25,324 bases of DNA from an uncultured bacterium (GTDB taxonomy: Bacteria; Bacillota; Clostridia; Oscillospirales; Ruminococcaceae): contig CAJMQZ010000019.1 of assembly GCA_905215595.1 (NCBI GenBank), positions 1 through 25,324 of the forward strand. Direction: 5' to 3'. Below are positions 7,213 through 15,193 of this stretch, piece by piece (position 1 is the stretch's first letter; the number at the start of each line of letters is the position of its first letter). The notes under the pieces were generated by a model, which searched no databases, was not told the DNA's origin, and saw only the letters and a program-made list of their open reading frames with translations. Made by a program: the position numbers and the translations under genes.

Positions 7213-8751
7213 TTACTGCTCCTCCTTTCCCTGCTTGCGGGCACCTGCCATATACAGACCCAGCTCCTGCACGGTGGTGGTCTTGGGGTCAAACTCGCCC
7301 ACGATCTCGCCCTCGTACATTACAAGGATGCGGTCAGAAAGGTTCATCACCTCGTCCAGTTCAAGGCTGACCAGCAGCACGGCCTTGCCCTTGTCGCGCT
7401 CGGCCACGATCTGGCGGTGGATGTACTCAATAGCACCCACATCCAGACCACGGGTGGGCTGCACTGCCACCAGCAGTTTGGGGTCGCGGTCGATCTCGCG
7501 GGCAATGATTGCCTTCTGCTGGTTGCCGCCGGACATACTGCGCACGGTGGTCACACTGCCCTGACCGCTGCGCACATCGTACTGCTCGATCAGCCGGTCG
7601 GAGTATTCGCGCACCTTATCGGCACGGATAAAGCCGCCCTTCTGGAACTCCGGCTGCCAGTAGCGCTGCAGCACGATGTTGTTTTCCAGACTGAAATCCA
7701 GCACCAGACCGTGCTTGTGGCGGTCCTCCGGGATGTGACCCATGCCGTCCTTGGAGCGCTGGCGGATGCTCTCGTGGGTGATATCCTTGCCGTCCAGCGT
7801 AAGCTTGCCGCCAGACAGCTTGCTCAGGCCGGTCAGGCCGTAGATGAACTCGGTCTGACCGTTGCCCTCGATGCCCGCCAGACAGACGATCTCGCCTGCG
7901 TGCACCTTGAAGGACACATTCTTCACCACGTCCTTCTTGCGCTGGTCATTGTGGATGGTAACGTTCTCCACATCCAGCACAGTCTCGCCGGGGTGCGCGG
8001 GCTGCTTTTCCACCTGCAGCTGCACGTCACGGCCCACCATGCGGCGGGAAAGCTCTTCCTTGGTGGTGCCCTTGATATCCACCGTGCCCATATATTTGCC
8101 CTTGCGCAGCACGGTGCAGCGGTCGGCCACAGCCATGATCTCGTTGAGCTTATGGGTGATGAACAGGATGGACTTGCCCTCCTTTTTGAACCCGCGCATG
8201 ATCTCCATCAGCTCGTCGATCTCCTGCGGGGTCAGCACAGCGGTAGGCTCGTCAAAGATCAGGATCTCATTGTCGCGGTACAGCATCTTCAAAATCTCTA
8301 CGCGCTGCTGCATACCCACCGAGATATCGCTGATGAGTGCGTCCGGGTCCACCCGCAGGCCGTACTTTTCGCTCAGCGCCATCACCTTTTTGCGTGCCTC
8401 GGCCTTCTGCAAAAAGCCCATCTTGTTGGGTTCCACCCCCAGAATGATGTTGTCCAGCACGCTGAAGCATTCCACCAGCTTGAAGTGCTGGTGCACCATG
8501 CCGATGCCCAGTGCATTTGCATCGTTGGGGTTGCGGATGGCGACCTCCTTGCCGTTCTTGCGGATCTGACCAGCCTCCGGCTGGTACAGGCCGAACAGCA
8601 CGCTCATCAGCGTACTTTTGCCGGCGCCATTTTCGCCCAGCAGAGCGTGTACCTCGCCTTTGCGCAGCTGCAGGGTGATATCATCGTTTGCCTTGATCCC
8701 AGGGAATTCCTTGGTGATGTGGAGCATCTCGATCACAAAATCCTCTGCCAA
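7213..8751 (-). CDS. Nucleoside/simple-sugar ABC transporter ATP-binding protein, two ABC domains
   Basis: ATPase that drives the two permeases, of the double-domain type (NupO, RbsA, MglA), 512 residues. Domain 1 has Walker A GENGAGKST, the Q-loop region VHQHFKLVE, signature ISVGMQQRVEILK and Walker B ILIFDEPTAVLT. Domain 2 has the degenerate Walker A GIEGNGQTE, signature MSGGNQQKAIIARE and the region VAVQPTRGLD, where the usual Walker B acidic residue is changed, as is common in this class. I chose the TTG at 8749-8751 as start: GAAAGGAG lies about ten bases before it, whereas the GTG at 8758-8760 overlaps that site. An internal ATG (EMLHITKEF) is possible. It lies between the BMP lipoprotein gene and the permeases. 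Confidence 0.92.
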   Translation of the reverse strand: MAEDFVIEMLHITKEFPGIKANDDITLQLRKGEVHALLGENGAGKSTLMSVLFGLYQPEAGQIRKNGKEVAIRNPNDANALGIGMVHQHFKLVECFSVLDNIILGVEPNKMGFLQKAEARKKVMALSEKYGLRVDPDALISDISVGMQQRVEILKMLYRDNEILIFDEPTAVLTPQEIDELMEIMRGFKKEGKSILFITHKLNEIMAVADRCTVLRKGKYMGTVDIKGTTKEELSRRMVGRDVQLQVEKQPAHPGETVLDVENVTIHNDQRKKDVVKNVSFKVHAGEIVCLAGIEGNGQTEFIYGLTGLSKLSGGKLTLDGKDITHESIRQRSKDGMGHIPEDRHKHGLVLDFSLENNIVLQRYWQPEFQKGGFIRADKVREYSDRLIEQYDVRSGQGSVTTVRSMSGGNQQKAIIAREIDRDPKLLVAVQPTRGLDVGAIEYIHRQIVAERDKGKAVLLVSLELDEVMNLSDRILVMYEGEIVGEFDPKTTTVQELGLYMAGARKQGKEEQ

Positions 8752-8803
8752 TCTGCTCACTCTCCTTTCGTGTCCAAACGACACTTATACTATTGTAATG
8801 CCC

Positions 8804-8832
8804 ATTATACCGTATTTTTGCTGTTTTGCACA
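8804..8832 (-). promoter_or_regulatory. Possible separate promoter for the ATPase-permease genes
   Basis: TATAAT (8804-8809, minus strand) has only a weak -35 (TGTGCA, 8827-8832) at 17 bases. It would explain expression after the terminator that follows the lipoprotein gene. A small hairpin GTGTC/GACAC lies just before the ATPase ribosome site. Confidence 0.4.
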
Positions 8833-8925
8833 CTTCTTTTTGAAAATTTAGTGTTTTGCCATATCATAAGTATTACTTTTGTGCATTTTGACAGGCATTC
8901 CTTCATCGTCTTGAAAAAAGCATAC

Positions 8926-8961
8926 AAAAAAGGCGGGACGCCCTTTGCAAAGCGTCCCGCC
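8926..8961 (-). terminator. Terminator after the BMP lipoprotein gene
   Basis: Minus-strand GGCGGGACGC pairs perfectly with GCGTCCCGCC (10 bp) and six T follow. It sits between the binding-protein gene and the ATPase gene. This probably lets the lipoprotein be made in excess over the membrane parts, a common arrangement in binding-protein operons. Confidence 0.85.
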
Positions 8962-8975
8962 CGGGAAGTTTCTGA

Positions 8976-10157
8976 TTACTGGATGTAGTTGACGGTGGTG
9001 AACTCGCTGACGGTGGGCTTGGTGCTGTCGTCAGAGCTGTTGTCCACAGCGATCTCGCCGCTCTTGATCTTCTCCTTCAGTGCCTCGTACTCGTCGGTGG
9101 TGAAGGTCTCGAAGTTCCAGCTGTCAGCATCGGTGGGCAGGCCGACGTAGTCGCCGTCCTCCAGACCGAAGTTGCCGTTGGAAGCAGCGATGTCGCTCCA
9201 ATCGCCTGCCTCGATGTCGGACAGAGCGGTGTTGACAGCCTCGGTCAGGCCCTTCATTGCAGAGGTGATGAAGGGGTTGTAAGCGAAGGAGCCGTCTGCC
9301 ACGCCGTTGACACCGATGTAGTTCTGGTCAACGTCAACGCCGACGACATAGCCGTTGCTCTTCAGAGCAGCCTCAACAGCGGAGGTGTAGATGCCGCCGC
9401 CGCAGGCAAAGACGACCTGAGTGCCGTTGGAGTACCAGCCCTCCATACGGGAGGTGATGTTGGCATCGCCGTAGAACTGGCCGCCGTAGAAGTAGTTGAT
9501 GTCAATGTTGATGCCCAGCTCCTTTGCAGCAGCGTCAGCGCCCTGCACATAGCCGTAGCCGTAACGGATCACGGCGGGCACAGCCATGCCGCCCAGGAAG
9601 CCCAGCTTGGTGTAGCCGTCCTTAACAACGGCGTAGCCTGCCAGATAACCTGCCTGCTCCTCCTTGAAGGTGATGCAGTAGCAGTTGGCGGGGATGCTGT
9701 CGGTGCCGATATCGAACTGGGTCACATCGATAGCGATGAACTTGATATCGGGGTACTGCTCAGCAGCCCATGCCAGAGAGGCACCGTACAGGTAGCCCAC
9801 GCAGACGATAACGTCAGCGCCGTCGTTGACAGCCTGACGGATCATGGTCTCGCGATCCTCATCGGAAGCATCGGAATCGGGGATGTAGTACTGGCAGTTG
9901 TCGCCCATGTAGCTGGAAACAGCAGTCCAGCAAGCCTGGTTGAAGCTCTCATCATCGATCGTGCCGGTATCGCAGGTCAGAGCGACCTTGGCGATCTTCT
10001 CAGCGCCGTCTGCTGCGCCGGAAGCGGCGGAAGAGCTGGCAGCTGCGGAGGAAGCAGTGCTGGTGGAGGAAGCGGAAGAACCGCCGCAGGCGGTCAGAGC
10101 AGCGGCAGCGGCAGCAGCACCGGCCACAGCCAGAAAGTTACGACGAGAAATCTTCAT
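8976..10157 (-). CDS. BMP-family substrate-binding lipoprotein (nucleoside uptake)
   Basis: Extracellular binding protein that captures the substrate and hands it to the ABC permeases, 393 residues. The N-terminus MKISRRNFLAV carries a twin-arginine-like SRRNFL motif. A run of alanines and the lipobox LTAC follow (lipid-modified Cys24), then a Ser/Ala linker and a BMP domain. Visible BMP features are VALTCDTGTIDDESFNQACW (about 54-73), which matches the conserved opening, VGYLYGASLAWAAEQYPDIKF, EEQAGYLAGYAV and GKxGFLGGMAVP-like KLGFLGGMAVP. I chose the ATG at 10155-10157 because AAAAGGAG is correctly placed and the signal peptide starts there. The PnrA/BmpA/NupA family binds purine or pyrimidine nucleosides; the adjacent deaminase and phosphorylase support that. 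Confidence 0.93.
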   Translation of the reverse strand: MKISRRNFLAVAGAAAAAAALTACGGSSASSTSTASSAAASSSAASGAADGAEKIAKVALTCDTGTIDDESFNQACWTAVSSYMGDNCQYYIPDSDASDEDRETMIRQAVNDGADVIVCVGYLYGASLAWAAEQYPDIKFIAIDVTQFDIGTDSIPANCYCITFKEEQAGYLAGYAVVKDGYTKLGFLGGMAVPAVIRYGYGYVQGADAAAKELGINIDINYFYGGQFYGDANITSRMEGWYSNGTQVVFACGGGIYTSAVEAALKSNGYVVGVDVDQNYIGVNGVADGSFAYNPFITSAMKGLTEAVNTALSDIEAGDWSDIAASNGNFGLEDGDYVGLPTDADSWNFETFTTDEYEALKEKIKSGEIAVDNSSDDSTKPTVSEFTTVNYIQ

Positions 10158-10200
10158 AAGAAACTCTCCTTTTATTTTAAAAAATTGCGTCAAAAGAATG

Positions 10201-10222
10201 AAATGTGCGCTCTGGCACATTT
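10201..10222 (-). promoter_or_regulatory. Perfect inverted repeat at the start of the BMP transcript
   Basis: AAATGTGC and GCACATTT form 8-base perfect arms around a 6-base spacer, right after the predicted transcription start. It could be a repressor operator or an RNA hairpin that protects the 5' end. Confidence 0.5.
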
Positions 10223-10231
10223 ACTGGCTCA

Positions 10232-10260
10232 AGTATAGCGGGTGGATGTGACAGATGCAA
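10232..10260 (-). promoter_or_regulatory. Promoter of the BMP lipoprotein gene
   Basis: Minus-strand TTGCAT (10255-10260) and TATACT (10232-10237), 17-base spacer. The predicted leader is about 67 bases. Confidence 0.7.
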
Positions 10261-10367
10261 GCAATTTCCGATTACAAATTCTTTACAAATCCCTTGTATA
10301 ATTTATAAAAAAGTAATGCTTATTCACCAATTTTCCCCTGCTTGCGCTGTTTTTCAAAGAAGAACAC

Positions 10368-10820
10368 TTACTTCCCTTCCACGGCGCTGTTGCCCGCCAC
10401 GTTGGAGGGGCCAAAGCCGAAGGGCAGCAGCTCGTCCATGCTGCGCTCGATGAAATCCTCCGGGGTCTTTGCCATAATGACGTTCAGCTCCGGCCCGCCA
10501 AACTCGAACAGTGCCTGACGGCATACCCCGCAGGGCGAGGTGATCTGCCGGTTCACTTCGCCCCGGCGGCTGCCCACCACGGCGATATCTGTAAACGCAG
10601 TCACACCCTCAGCCACCGCCTTGAACAGGGCAGTGCGCTCGGCGCAGCTGGTGGGGGTAAAGGCAGCGTTCTCCACATTGCAGCCGGTAAAAATGCGGCC
10701 GTCCGCAGCGCGCAGCGCAGCGCCCACCATAAAATTGCTGTAGGGTGCATAGGCCTTTTCCCGCGCGGCCAGTGCCATGCGGATCAGCTGCTGCTTTTCT
10801 TCCATGGTCAGTTTTGTCAT
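10368..10820 (-). CDS. cdd: Cytidine deaminase
   Basis: Converts cytidine and deoxycytidine to uridine and deoxyuridine in pyrimidine salvage. The 150 residues are slightly longer than the usual 130-135 because of a tail after residue 130 (FGPSNVAGNSAVEGK). Family motifs: AYAPYSNFMVGAAL (24-37), GCNVENAAF (46-54), catalytic zinc motif TSCAE (Cys59, Glu61) and PCGVCRQ (Cys97, Cys100). Three cysteines bind zinc and Glu61 is the proton shuttle, the homotetrameric type. The start ATG at 10818-10820 has AAAGGAGG seven bases upstream. It follows deoD on the same strand but is separated by a terminator-like hairpin. Location next to the nucleoside importer fits its role. Confidence 0.95.
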   Translation of the reverse strand: MTKLTMEEKQQLIRMALAAREKAYAPYSNFMVGAALRAADGRIFTGCNVENAAFTPTSCAERTALFKAVAEGVTAFTDIAVVGSRRGEVNRQITSPCGVCRQALFEFGGPELNVIMAKTPEDFIERSMDELLPFGFGPSNVAGNSAVEGK

Positions 10821-10842
10821 ACTGTTTCCTCCTTTTATGGGC

Positions 10843-10881
10843 AAAAACAGCGCGGCTGTGCCTTGGGGCAGCAGCCGCGCT
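10843..10881 (-). terminator. Terminator or attenuator between deoD and cdd
   Basis: Minus-strand AGCGCGGCTG pairs with CAGCCGCGCT (10 bp) followed by GTTTTTG. With only five T and the cdd ribosome site just after, partial read-through is likely. Confidence 0.7.
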
Positions 10882-10896
10882 GGAAAATTTATGCGA

Positions 10897-11616
10897 TCAG
10901 TATTCTGCGCCCAGAGCGACCTTCATCATATCGGTAAAGCTCTTCTGGCGCTCCTCGGCGGTGGTGATGCCGGGAGCCACAAAGCTGTCCGAGATGGTCA
11001 GCAGGCAGGCGGCATTCTTGCCCAGCACCTGCGCGTTGGCAAACAGGGCAAAGCTTTCCATCTCCACGCACAGGCAGCCATCCTCGTCCCGCAGCTTTTC
11101 CCAGTAGGTGGGCTTTGCGTCCGAGGGCTGACGGTAGAACACATCCGAGGAGTGGATGTTGCCCTCGATCAGGGGGATGCCCTGCTTTGCAGCGGAGACA
11201 CGCAGCTTTTCGTTCAAAGCTGCACTGGGCAGGGTGATGTTGCCGGTAAAGCCGCTCTGCACCCGGGCGTAGTTGCTCTCGCTCACAGCACCGGTAGCCA
11301 ACACGGTGTCGAACAGCTTAGCCTTTTCGGTATAGCTGCCGGCAGAGCCGATGCGGATGATGTTTTCCACGCCGTAGAAGCTGAACAGCTCGTAGGAGTA
11401 GATGCCGATGGAGGGCATCCCCATACCGCTGCCCATCACGCTGATGGGACGGCCTTCGTAGGTGCCGGTAAAGCCCAGCATCCCGCGCACGCCGGTCACC
11501 TGCCGGACATCCTGCAAAAAGGTATCGGCAATAAACTTGGCACGCAGGGGGTCACCCGGCATAAGGACTGTCTTGGCGAAATCGCCCATTTCTGCGCTGA
11601 TGTGAGGGGTAGACAT
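10897..11616 (-). CDS. deoD: Purine-nucleoside phosphorylase, DeoD type
   Basis: Cleaves purine (deoxy)nucleosides with phosphate to free base and (deoxy)ribose-1-phosphate. With the ATG at 11614-11616 the protein has 239 residues, the normal length for the hexameric DeoD class. Signatures: STPHISAEMGDFAKTVLMPGDP with His5 and the phosphate-binding GDP/Arg24 pair, GMGMPSIGIYSYEL (about 65-78), IRIGSAGSY (about 89-97), the ribose-binding CVEMESFALF (about 178-187) and the catalytic Asp in LTISDS (about 200-205). An upstream in-frame ATG at 11640 lacks a ribosome site, while AGGAG lies nine bases before the chosen start. It is preceded by the M23 peptidase gene with only 70 bases between and followed by cdd. 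Confidence 0.95.
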   Translation of the reverse strand: MSTPHISAEMGDFAKTVLMPGDPLRAKFIADTFLQDVRQVTGVRGMLGFTGTYEGRPISVMGSGMGMPSIGIYSYELFSFYGVENIIRIGSAGSYTEKAKLFDTVLATGAVSESNYARVQSGFTGNITLPSAALNEKLRVSAAKQGIPLIEGNIHSSDVFYRQPSDAKPTYWEKLRDEDGCLCVEMESFALFANAQVLGKNAACLLTISDSFVAPGITTAEERQKSFTDMMKVALGAEY

Positions 11617-11644
11617 AGATGATCTCTCCTTTTTATTCATGATA

Positions 11645-11682
11645 CAGCAGAGGGGCTTTCCCCTGTGGAAAAGCCCTTGCTG
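11645..11682 (-). other. Long hairpin between the M23 peptidase gene and deoD
   Basis: GGGCTTTTCC and GGGGAAAGCCC pair around ACA, extended by CAGC/GCTG. No T run follows in the minus direction, so it is not a classical terminator; it may be a processing or stability element. Confidence 0.5.
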
Positions 11683-11686
11683 CTAT

Positions 11687-13582
11687 TTACCGATATTTGC
11701 TGCGGTTGAACACGTTCTGCGGTGCGATGTAAGAGCCGTTGCGCCGGATCTCGAAGTGGCAGTGGTTGCCGCTGGAACGTCCGGTGCTGCCTACATAGCC
11801 GATGAGCTGACCCTGCTTGACCGACTGACCGGCGTGCACCACCAGCGACAGGCAGTGGGCGTACACGGTGGTGTAGCCGTTGCCATGGTTGATGATGATG
11901 GAGTTGCCATAACCGTTGCCCGCACCGGCGCGGTTATAGCCGGCCTTGGTCACCGTACCGCCTGCCGAAGCGTAAATGGGCGTACCTGCGGCGGCGCAGA
12001 TATCCACGCCCTTGTGGCTGCCGCCGTACCAGCGGGAGCAGTTCCGGTAGCCGGGCACCGGCCAGATGAACCGTCCGCTGCCGGTGATATAGGATGCACC
12101 GGAGGAAACCTTTTTGGTGCCCACCGTAACTTTTTCAGTCACAGGTTCCTTAGTCACCACAGTGCTCAGGATCTGCTGGGAAAGCTGATTGCCGTTTGCA
12201 TCGTACACCCGCTGTGCCGTCACGGTGCGGATGCCGTTCTCGCCCTTCTGGGTAACACGCTTCGTGCCGGAGTTCAGTTCGTTGGACTTGGTGGTCTCGG
12301 TGGTGTAGGCGATCTCTTCCTCCCAGCTTTCCACCTTGGTGATGCGCACCTCCAGCGTCTCCTCCTCCCGCACCACGGTCAGTGCATCGCCGGGCAGGAT
12401 CTTGGAGTTCTGGGTCAGGCCGTTTTCGCCGTTGGCGGTAAAGCCGGTGTTCATTTCACACAGTTCCTTCACGGTCAGGCCGTTTTTCTGGGCAATAGAC
12501 CAGATGGTATCGCCGCTCTGCACCGTATAGGATTTTTCCGCCTGCTGCACGCCGGAGAGCAGCTGTTCCACCTCGGCTTCCTCCTGGAAGCTCTCGTTGA
12601 AGTAGATGCCGTTTTCCAGCGTGACATCCTTGTTGAAGCCCACGGTGGTGTTGGGGTCATCGGGGTTCTCGTAGGGTTCCAGCAGGCTGCTGATGTATCG
12701 CTGCAGGCTGTTGCCGTCCGCACACACGGCGGTCAGCTCACCGTCCAGATACAGGGCAGTGCCCTCGCTGATCTGGTCGCTGGAATTCTTGAGGATGGCG
12801 TCAGCCACGTCATTTTCGTCCATCACGTCATGGGCGACGGTCACGGAATAAGTAGGCTCCACGGTAAAGCGCGCCTGCTCTGCGCCGGAATAATTGATAC
12901 GCTGCTGCACAGCCTCCAGTGCAGAGTTAAACACCTCTTCGTTGGCCACATAGCCCACGGTCTTGTCATCCACCTGCACCTGCAAGGCGTAGGGCTGGCG
13001 GATGGTGGTCTGGAACACGGTCACCATAACGGCCAGCGCTGCCACCGGCAGCACATACATAGCCATGCGGGGCACAAGACGGATGTTATCGGCGATGCCA
13101 TGGATAAGGAAGTGTCCGCTTGCGCGCAGCGCCGCGCCAAAGCCTTTCTCCTTGCGCACCTGATGTGCGTGGCGCAGCAGCGCCCCGGTGCCCCGCAGGG
13201 CAAGCACTACCGGGCCGAACAGATCCCGCAGCAGCTGCGCCGCCCCGGGAAAGGCCATGGATGCGATATTTTTCAGCAAATCTTTGCCCGCCCGCAGCAG
13301 ACGCTGCAAGCCGTGCTGCAAGCGGCGTCCTGTGCGAACAACGGCATACTCGGCAGAAAAGCCTACAGCGTACAGCGTCTCGCCCACTATGGGCGCTACG
13401 GGGTTATGCAGCAGCTTGCGCCACAACGTTTCCCGGCGGTGCTGGCGCTTGCGGCGCATCCTGTGCCGCCGCAGCACACCCCGGCACTGGAACTGCGCCC
13501 ACAGCGAGCGCAGCTTCTGGCGGCGGGGCTGCCGTACCGGCTGCGCAGCGGGCTGCTGCTCCTTTGTTTTATCTTCAGTCAA
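11687..13582 (-). CDS. Membrane-anchored cell-wall peptidase with LysM, G5 and M23 domains
   Basis: Probable peptidoglycan hydrolase acting outside the membrane, 631 residues. Order: a very basic cytoplasmic region (1-170, many Arg, e.g. RRHRMRRKRQHRRE), one membrane helix (about 173-191, AMYVLPVAALAVMVTVF), an extracellular stalk, LysM (about 345-400, SYTVQSGDTIWSIAQKNGLT), G5 (about 405-485, ending VTKEPVTEKVTVGTK) and C-terminal M23 (about 510-625). The zinc motifs are intact: HKGVD, the YAHC segment, and HCHFE. The long basic N-terminus is unusual and could bind nucleic acid or acidic membrane lipids. The start is TTG (13580-13582) with AAGGAG nine bases upstream; no ATG is close. It is the first gene after its own promoter. 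Confidence 0.9.
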   Translation of the reverse strand: MTEDKTKEQQPAAQPVRQPRRQKLRSLWAQFQCRGVLRRHRMRRKRQHRRETLWRKLLHNPVAPIVGETLYAVGFSAEYAVVRTGRRLQHGLQRLLRAGKDLLKNIASMAFPGAAQLLRDLFGPVVLALRGTGALLRHAHQVRKEKGFGAALRASGHFLIHGIADNIRLVPRMAMYVLPVAALAVMVTVFQTTIRQPYALQVQVDDKTVGYVANEEVFNSALEAVQQRINYSGAEQARFTVEPTYSVTVAHDVMDENDVADAILKNSSDQISEGTALYLDGELTAVCADGNSLQRYISSLLEPYENPDDPNTTVGFNKDVTLENGIYFNESFQEEAEVEQLLSGVQQAEKSYTVQSGDTIWSIAQKNGLTVKELCEMNTGFTANGENGLTQNSKILPGDALTVVREEETLEVRITKVESWEEEIAYTTETTKSNELNSGTKRVTQKGENGIRTVTAQRVYDANGNQLSQQILSTVVTKEPVTEKVTVGTKKVSSGASYITGSGRFIWPVPGYRNCSRWYGGSHKGVDICAAAGTPIYASAGGTVTKAGYNRAGAGNGYGNSIIINHGNGYTTVYAHCLSLVVHAGQSVKQGQLIGYVGSTGRSSGNHCHFEIRRNGSYIAPQNVFNRSKYR

Positions 13583-13706
13583 CGGGATTTTCTCCTTCCT
13601 GCGCCGCTGCAGGGCATTTTTTCGGCCCGGAACACAGCAGCTAGATGGTGTACGTTCCCCTGTTCAAAAGGCCAACAGGGCCTGTACACAATACGCTCTC
13701 TTTTTT

Positions 13707-13734
13707 ATTATACACTTTGCATGGTTTGAAACAA
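13707..13734 (-). promoter_or_regulatory. Promoter of the M23 peptidase gene
   Basis: Minus-strand TATAAT (13707-13712) with TTGTTT (13729-13734) at 16 bases. The leader is about 120 bases and contains a CCCTGTT/AACAGGG stem. Confidence 0.6.
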
Positions 13735-13773
13735 GCGCTTACATAAAATTTGGCTACTTTTTTCACGCAGTTT

Positions 13774-14685
13774 TCACGAAAAAAGCGCTTCCATATCCGG
13801 CGGCAGCGGGCTTTCCACCGTGACGGTGCGCAGCTGCAAGGGCATTTCCACCCGGATGCCGTCCGGCAACTGGGTGTATACAGGCACTGCAAAGCTCTGC
13901 TTCGCGCAGTGCAGCGCCTGCCGGCCAATGTGCTCCCGGCTGCCGCCGTAAAGGTCGTCCCCGGCAAGCGGATGCCCGATGGACGCAAAATGCACCCGGA
14001 TCTGATGGGTGCGGCCGGTCACCGGCACACAGGCCGCAAGGCTAAGGCCGTTTTCTTCCTTTATAATAGTATACTCGGTGCGGCTGGGCTTGCCCTCGGG
14101 GGTGACGCAGCGCCCGATGATGCTGTCGCCCCGGCGGCCGATAGGGGCATCGATGACCCCCTCCCCCAGCGGCAGCGCACCCTGCGCAATGGCATAGTAC
14201 AGCTTTTCCACCCCGCTCGCCAGCAGCGACGCTGCGTAGGTGTTTTTTGCTGCCAGCACAAGGCCGCTGGTGTCCTTATCAATACGGTTCACCGGACGGA
14301 ACACCGGGCTGTGGCCGTGTTCTGCCGCCCACGCGGCGTAGCCGTTTGCCAGCGTACCACCGGGGTAGTTCAGGGTGGGATGCACCGCCAGCTGCGGCGG
14401 CTTTTCCAGCACCACGGCAAAGGCGTCCTCGTAGACGACCCTGACCGGAATTTCCGGCTGCGGGGTCACGCCGTCCCCCTCCGGCGGCAGGGTAAAGGAA
14501 AGCACCTGCCCGGGGAAGATGCGCCGGTTTGCCAACACAGGCACGCCGTCTGCAAAAAAGCCGCCGCCCCGGAACTTGACCGCCCGGGCAAGGTCCGTAG
14601 AGACGGCACACTGGCGCAGAAAGCTGCGCACCAGCACCCCATCGTGGGTAGTGGCCGTATCCGGCACGGCAAAATACAGCTGCAT
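13774..14685 (-). CDS. RluA-family RNA pseudouridine synthase
   Basis: Isomerises uridine to pseudouridine in rRNA or tRNA. 303 residues from the ATG at 14683-14685, with GGGGGAGG upstream. An S4-like N-terminal part (LVRSFLRQ... ending near PGQVLSFTLPPE) precedes the catalytic domain. Motif I is VVLEKPPQLAVHPT (about 92-105). Motif II carries the catalytic Asp in PVNRIDKDTSGLVLAAK (about 131-147), with NRID where HRLD is usual. Motif III is GRTHQIRVHFASIGHPLAGDDLYGG (about 217-241). The target site cannot be told from sequence (RluC/RluD/YlyB-like proteins look alike). It is transcribed away from rnpB from a promoter that appears to share a -35 box with it. Confidence 0.9.
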   Translation of the reverse strand: MQLYFAVPDTATTHDGVLVRSFLRQCAVSTDLARAVKFRGGGFFADGVPVLANRRIFPGQVLSFTLPPEGDGVTPQPEIPVRVVYEDAFAVVLEKPPQLAVHPTLNYPGGTLANGYAAWAAEHGHSPVFRPVNRIDKDTSGLVLAAKNTYAASLLASGVEKLYYAIAQGALPLGEGVIDAPIGRRGDSIIGRCVTPEGKPSRTEYTIIKEENGLSLAACVPVTGRTHQIRVHFASIGHPLAGDDLYGGSREHIGRQALHCAKQSFAVPVYTQLPDGIRVEMPLQLRTVTVESPLPPDMEALFS

Positions 14686-14727
14686 GGCCTGCCCTCCCCC
14701 TGCAAAATTCACAAAAACACAAATGAT

Positions 14728-14756
14728 ATTATAACAAAAATCCGTTTCACTTGCAA
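14728..14756 (-). promoter_or_regulatory. Promoter of the pseudouridine synthase gene (shares -35 with rnpB)
   Basis: Minus-strand TTGCAA (14751-14756) and TATAAT (14728-14733) with a 17-base spacer. TTGCAA is its own reverse complement, so the same six bases also serve the plus-strand rnpB promoter. Confidence 0.7.
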
Positions 14757-14779
14757 ATCTTACTTTTTTATGGTATCAT
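14751..14779 (+). promoter_or_regulatory. Promoter of rnpB (shares -35 with the divergent gene)
   Basis: TTGCAA (14751-14756) and TATCAT (14774-14779) with a 17-base spacer. The predicted start near 14786 coincides with the first base of the RNase P RNA helix. Confidence 0.7.
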
Positions 14780-14786
14780 GAGGAAC

Positions 14787-15132
14787 GGAAAACGAGTGGA
14801 ACATACGGCGGCGGGGCGGCTTTGACCGCTCTGAGGAAAGTCCGGGCCTCACAGAGCACGGTAACTGCTAACGGCAGCCGAGGGTGACCTCAGGGAAAGT
14901 GCAACAGAAAACAAACCGCCGCAGCAATGCGGTAAGGATGAAACGGCGAGGTAAGAGCTCACCAGCGCATGGGTGACCATGCGGCTTTGTAAACCCTACC
15001 GGAAGCAACGCCTATATGGGACGTACAGCGCTGCTCGCGTGTCCCGAAGGCGGCACGAGCCTGTCAGCAATGGCAGGCCTAGACAGATCGTCGTTTAATA
15101 CAGAACCCGGCTTACGGTCTATCTCGTTTTCC
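14787..15132 (+). ncRNA. rnpB: RNase P RNA (catalytic subunit), bacterial type A
   Basis: Ribozyme that trims the 5' leader from pre-tRNAs. Diagnostic conserved pieces are GAGGAAAGTCCGGGC near the 5' end (P4 side), ACAGAAAACAAACCGCC, GGTAAGGATGAAACGGCGAG, AAACCCTACC with the following CGGAAGCAA, and the 3' ACAGAACCCGGCTTACGG. The ends are set by the terminal helix GGAAAACGAG (14787-14796) pairing with CTCGTTTTCC (15123-15132), about 346 bases. A promoter lies directly upstream and a terminator directly downstream. Exact ends are estimates. Confidence 0.95.
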
Positions 15133-15147
15133 CTTTTGTGTTTTTGC

Positions 15148-15175
15148 GCTGTCTGCTGTTGCAGGCAGCTTTTTT
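15148..15175 (+). terminator. Terminator of rnpB
   Basis: GCTGTCTGC pairs with GCAGGCAGC (9 bp, one G-U, loop TGTT) and is followed by six T. Confidence 0.85.
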
Positions 15176-15193
15176 GTTGCAGCAACGTAGGTT

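Noticed and set aside
5839..8988. Open frame of 1,049 codons on the plus strand
   Set aside because: It lies opposite the ATPase and permease genes, its translation is His/Gln/Val-rich without domains, and it has no ribosome site. It is a by-product of GC-rich codons on the other strand.
11645..11682. Rho-independent terminator of the M23 gene
   Set aside because: The hairpin is long and stable, but no T run follows it on the minus strand, so it is listed as a hairpin only.
11639..13729. Open frame of 696 codons on the plus strand
   Set aside because: It is antisense to the M23 peptidase gene, which has clear LysM, G5 and peptidase motifs; the antisense translation shows none.
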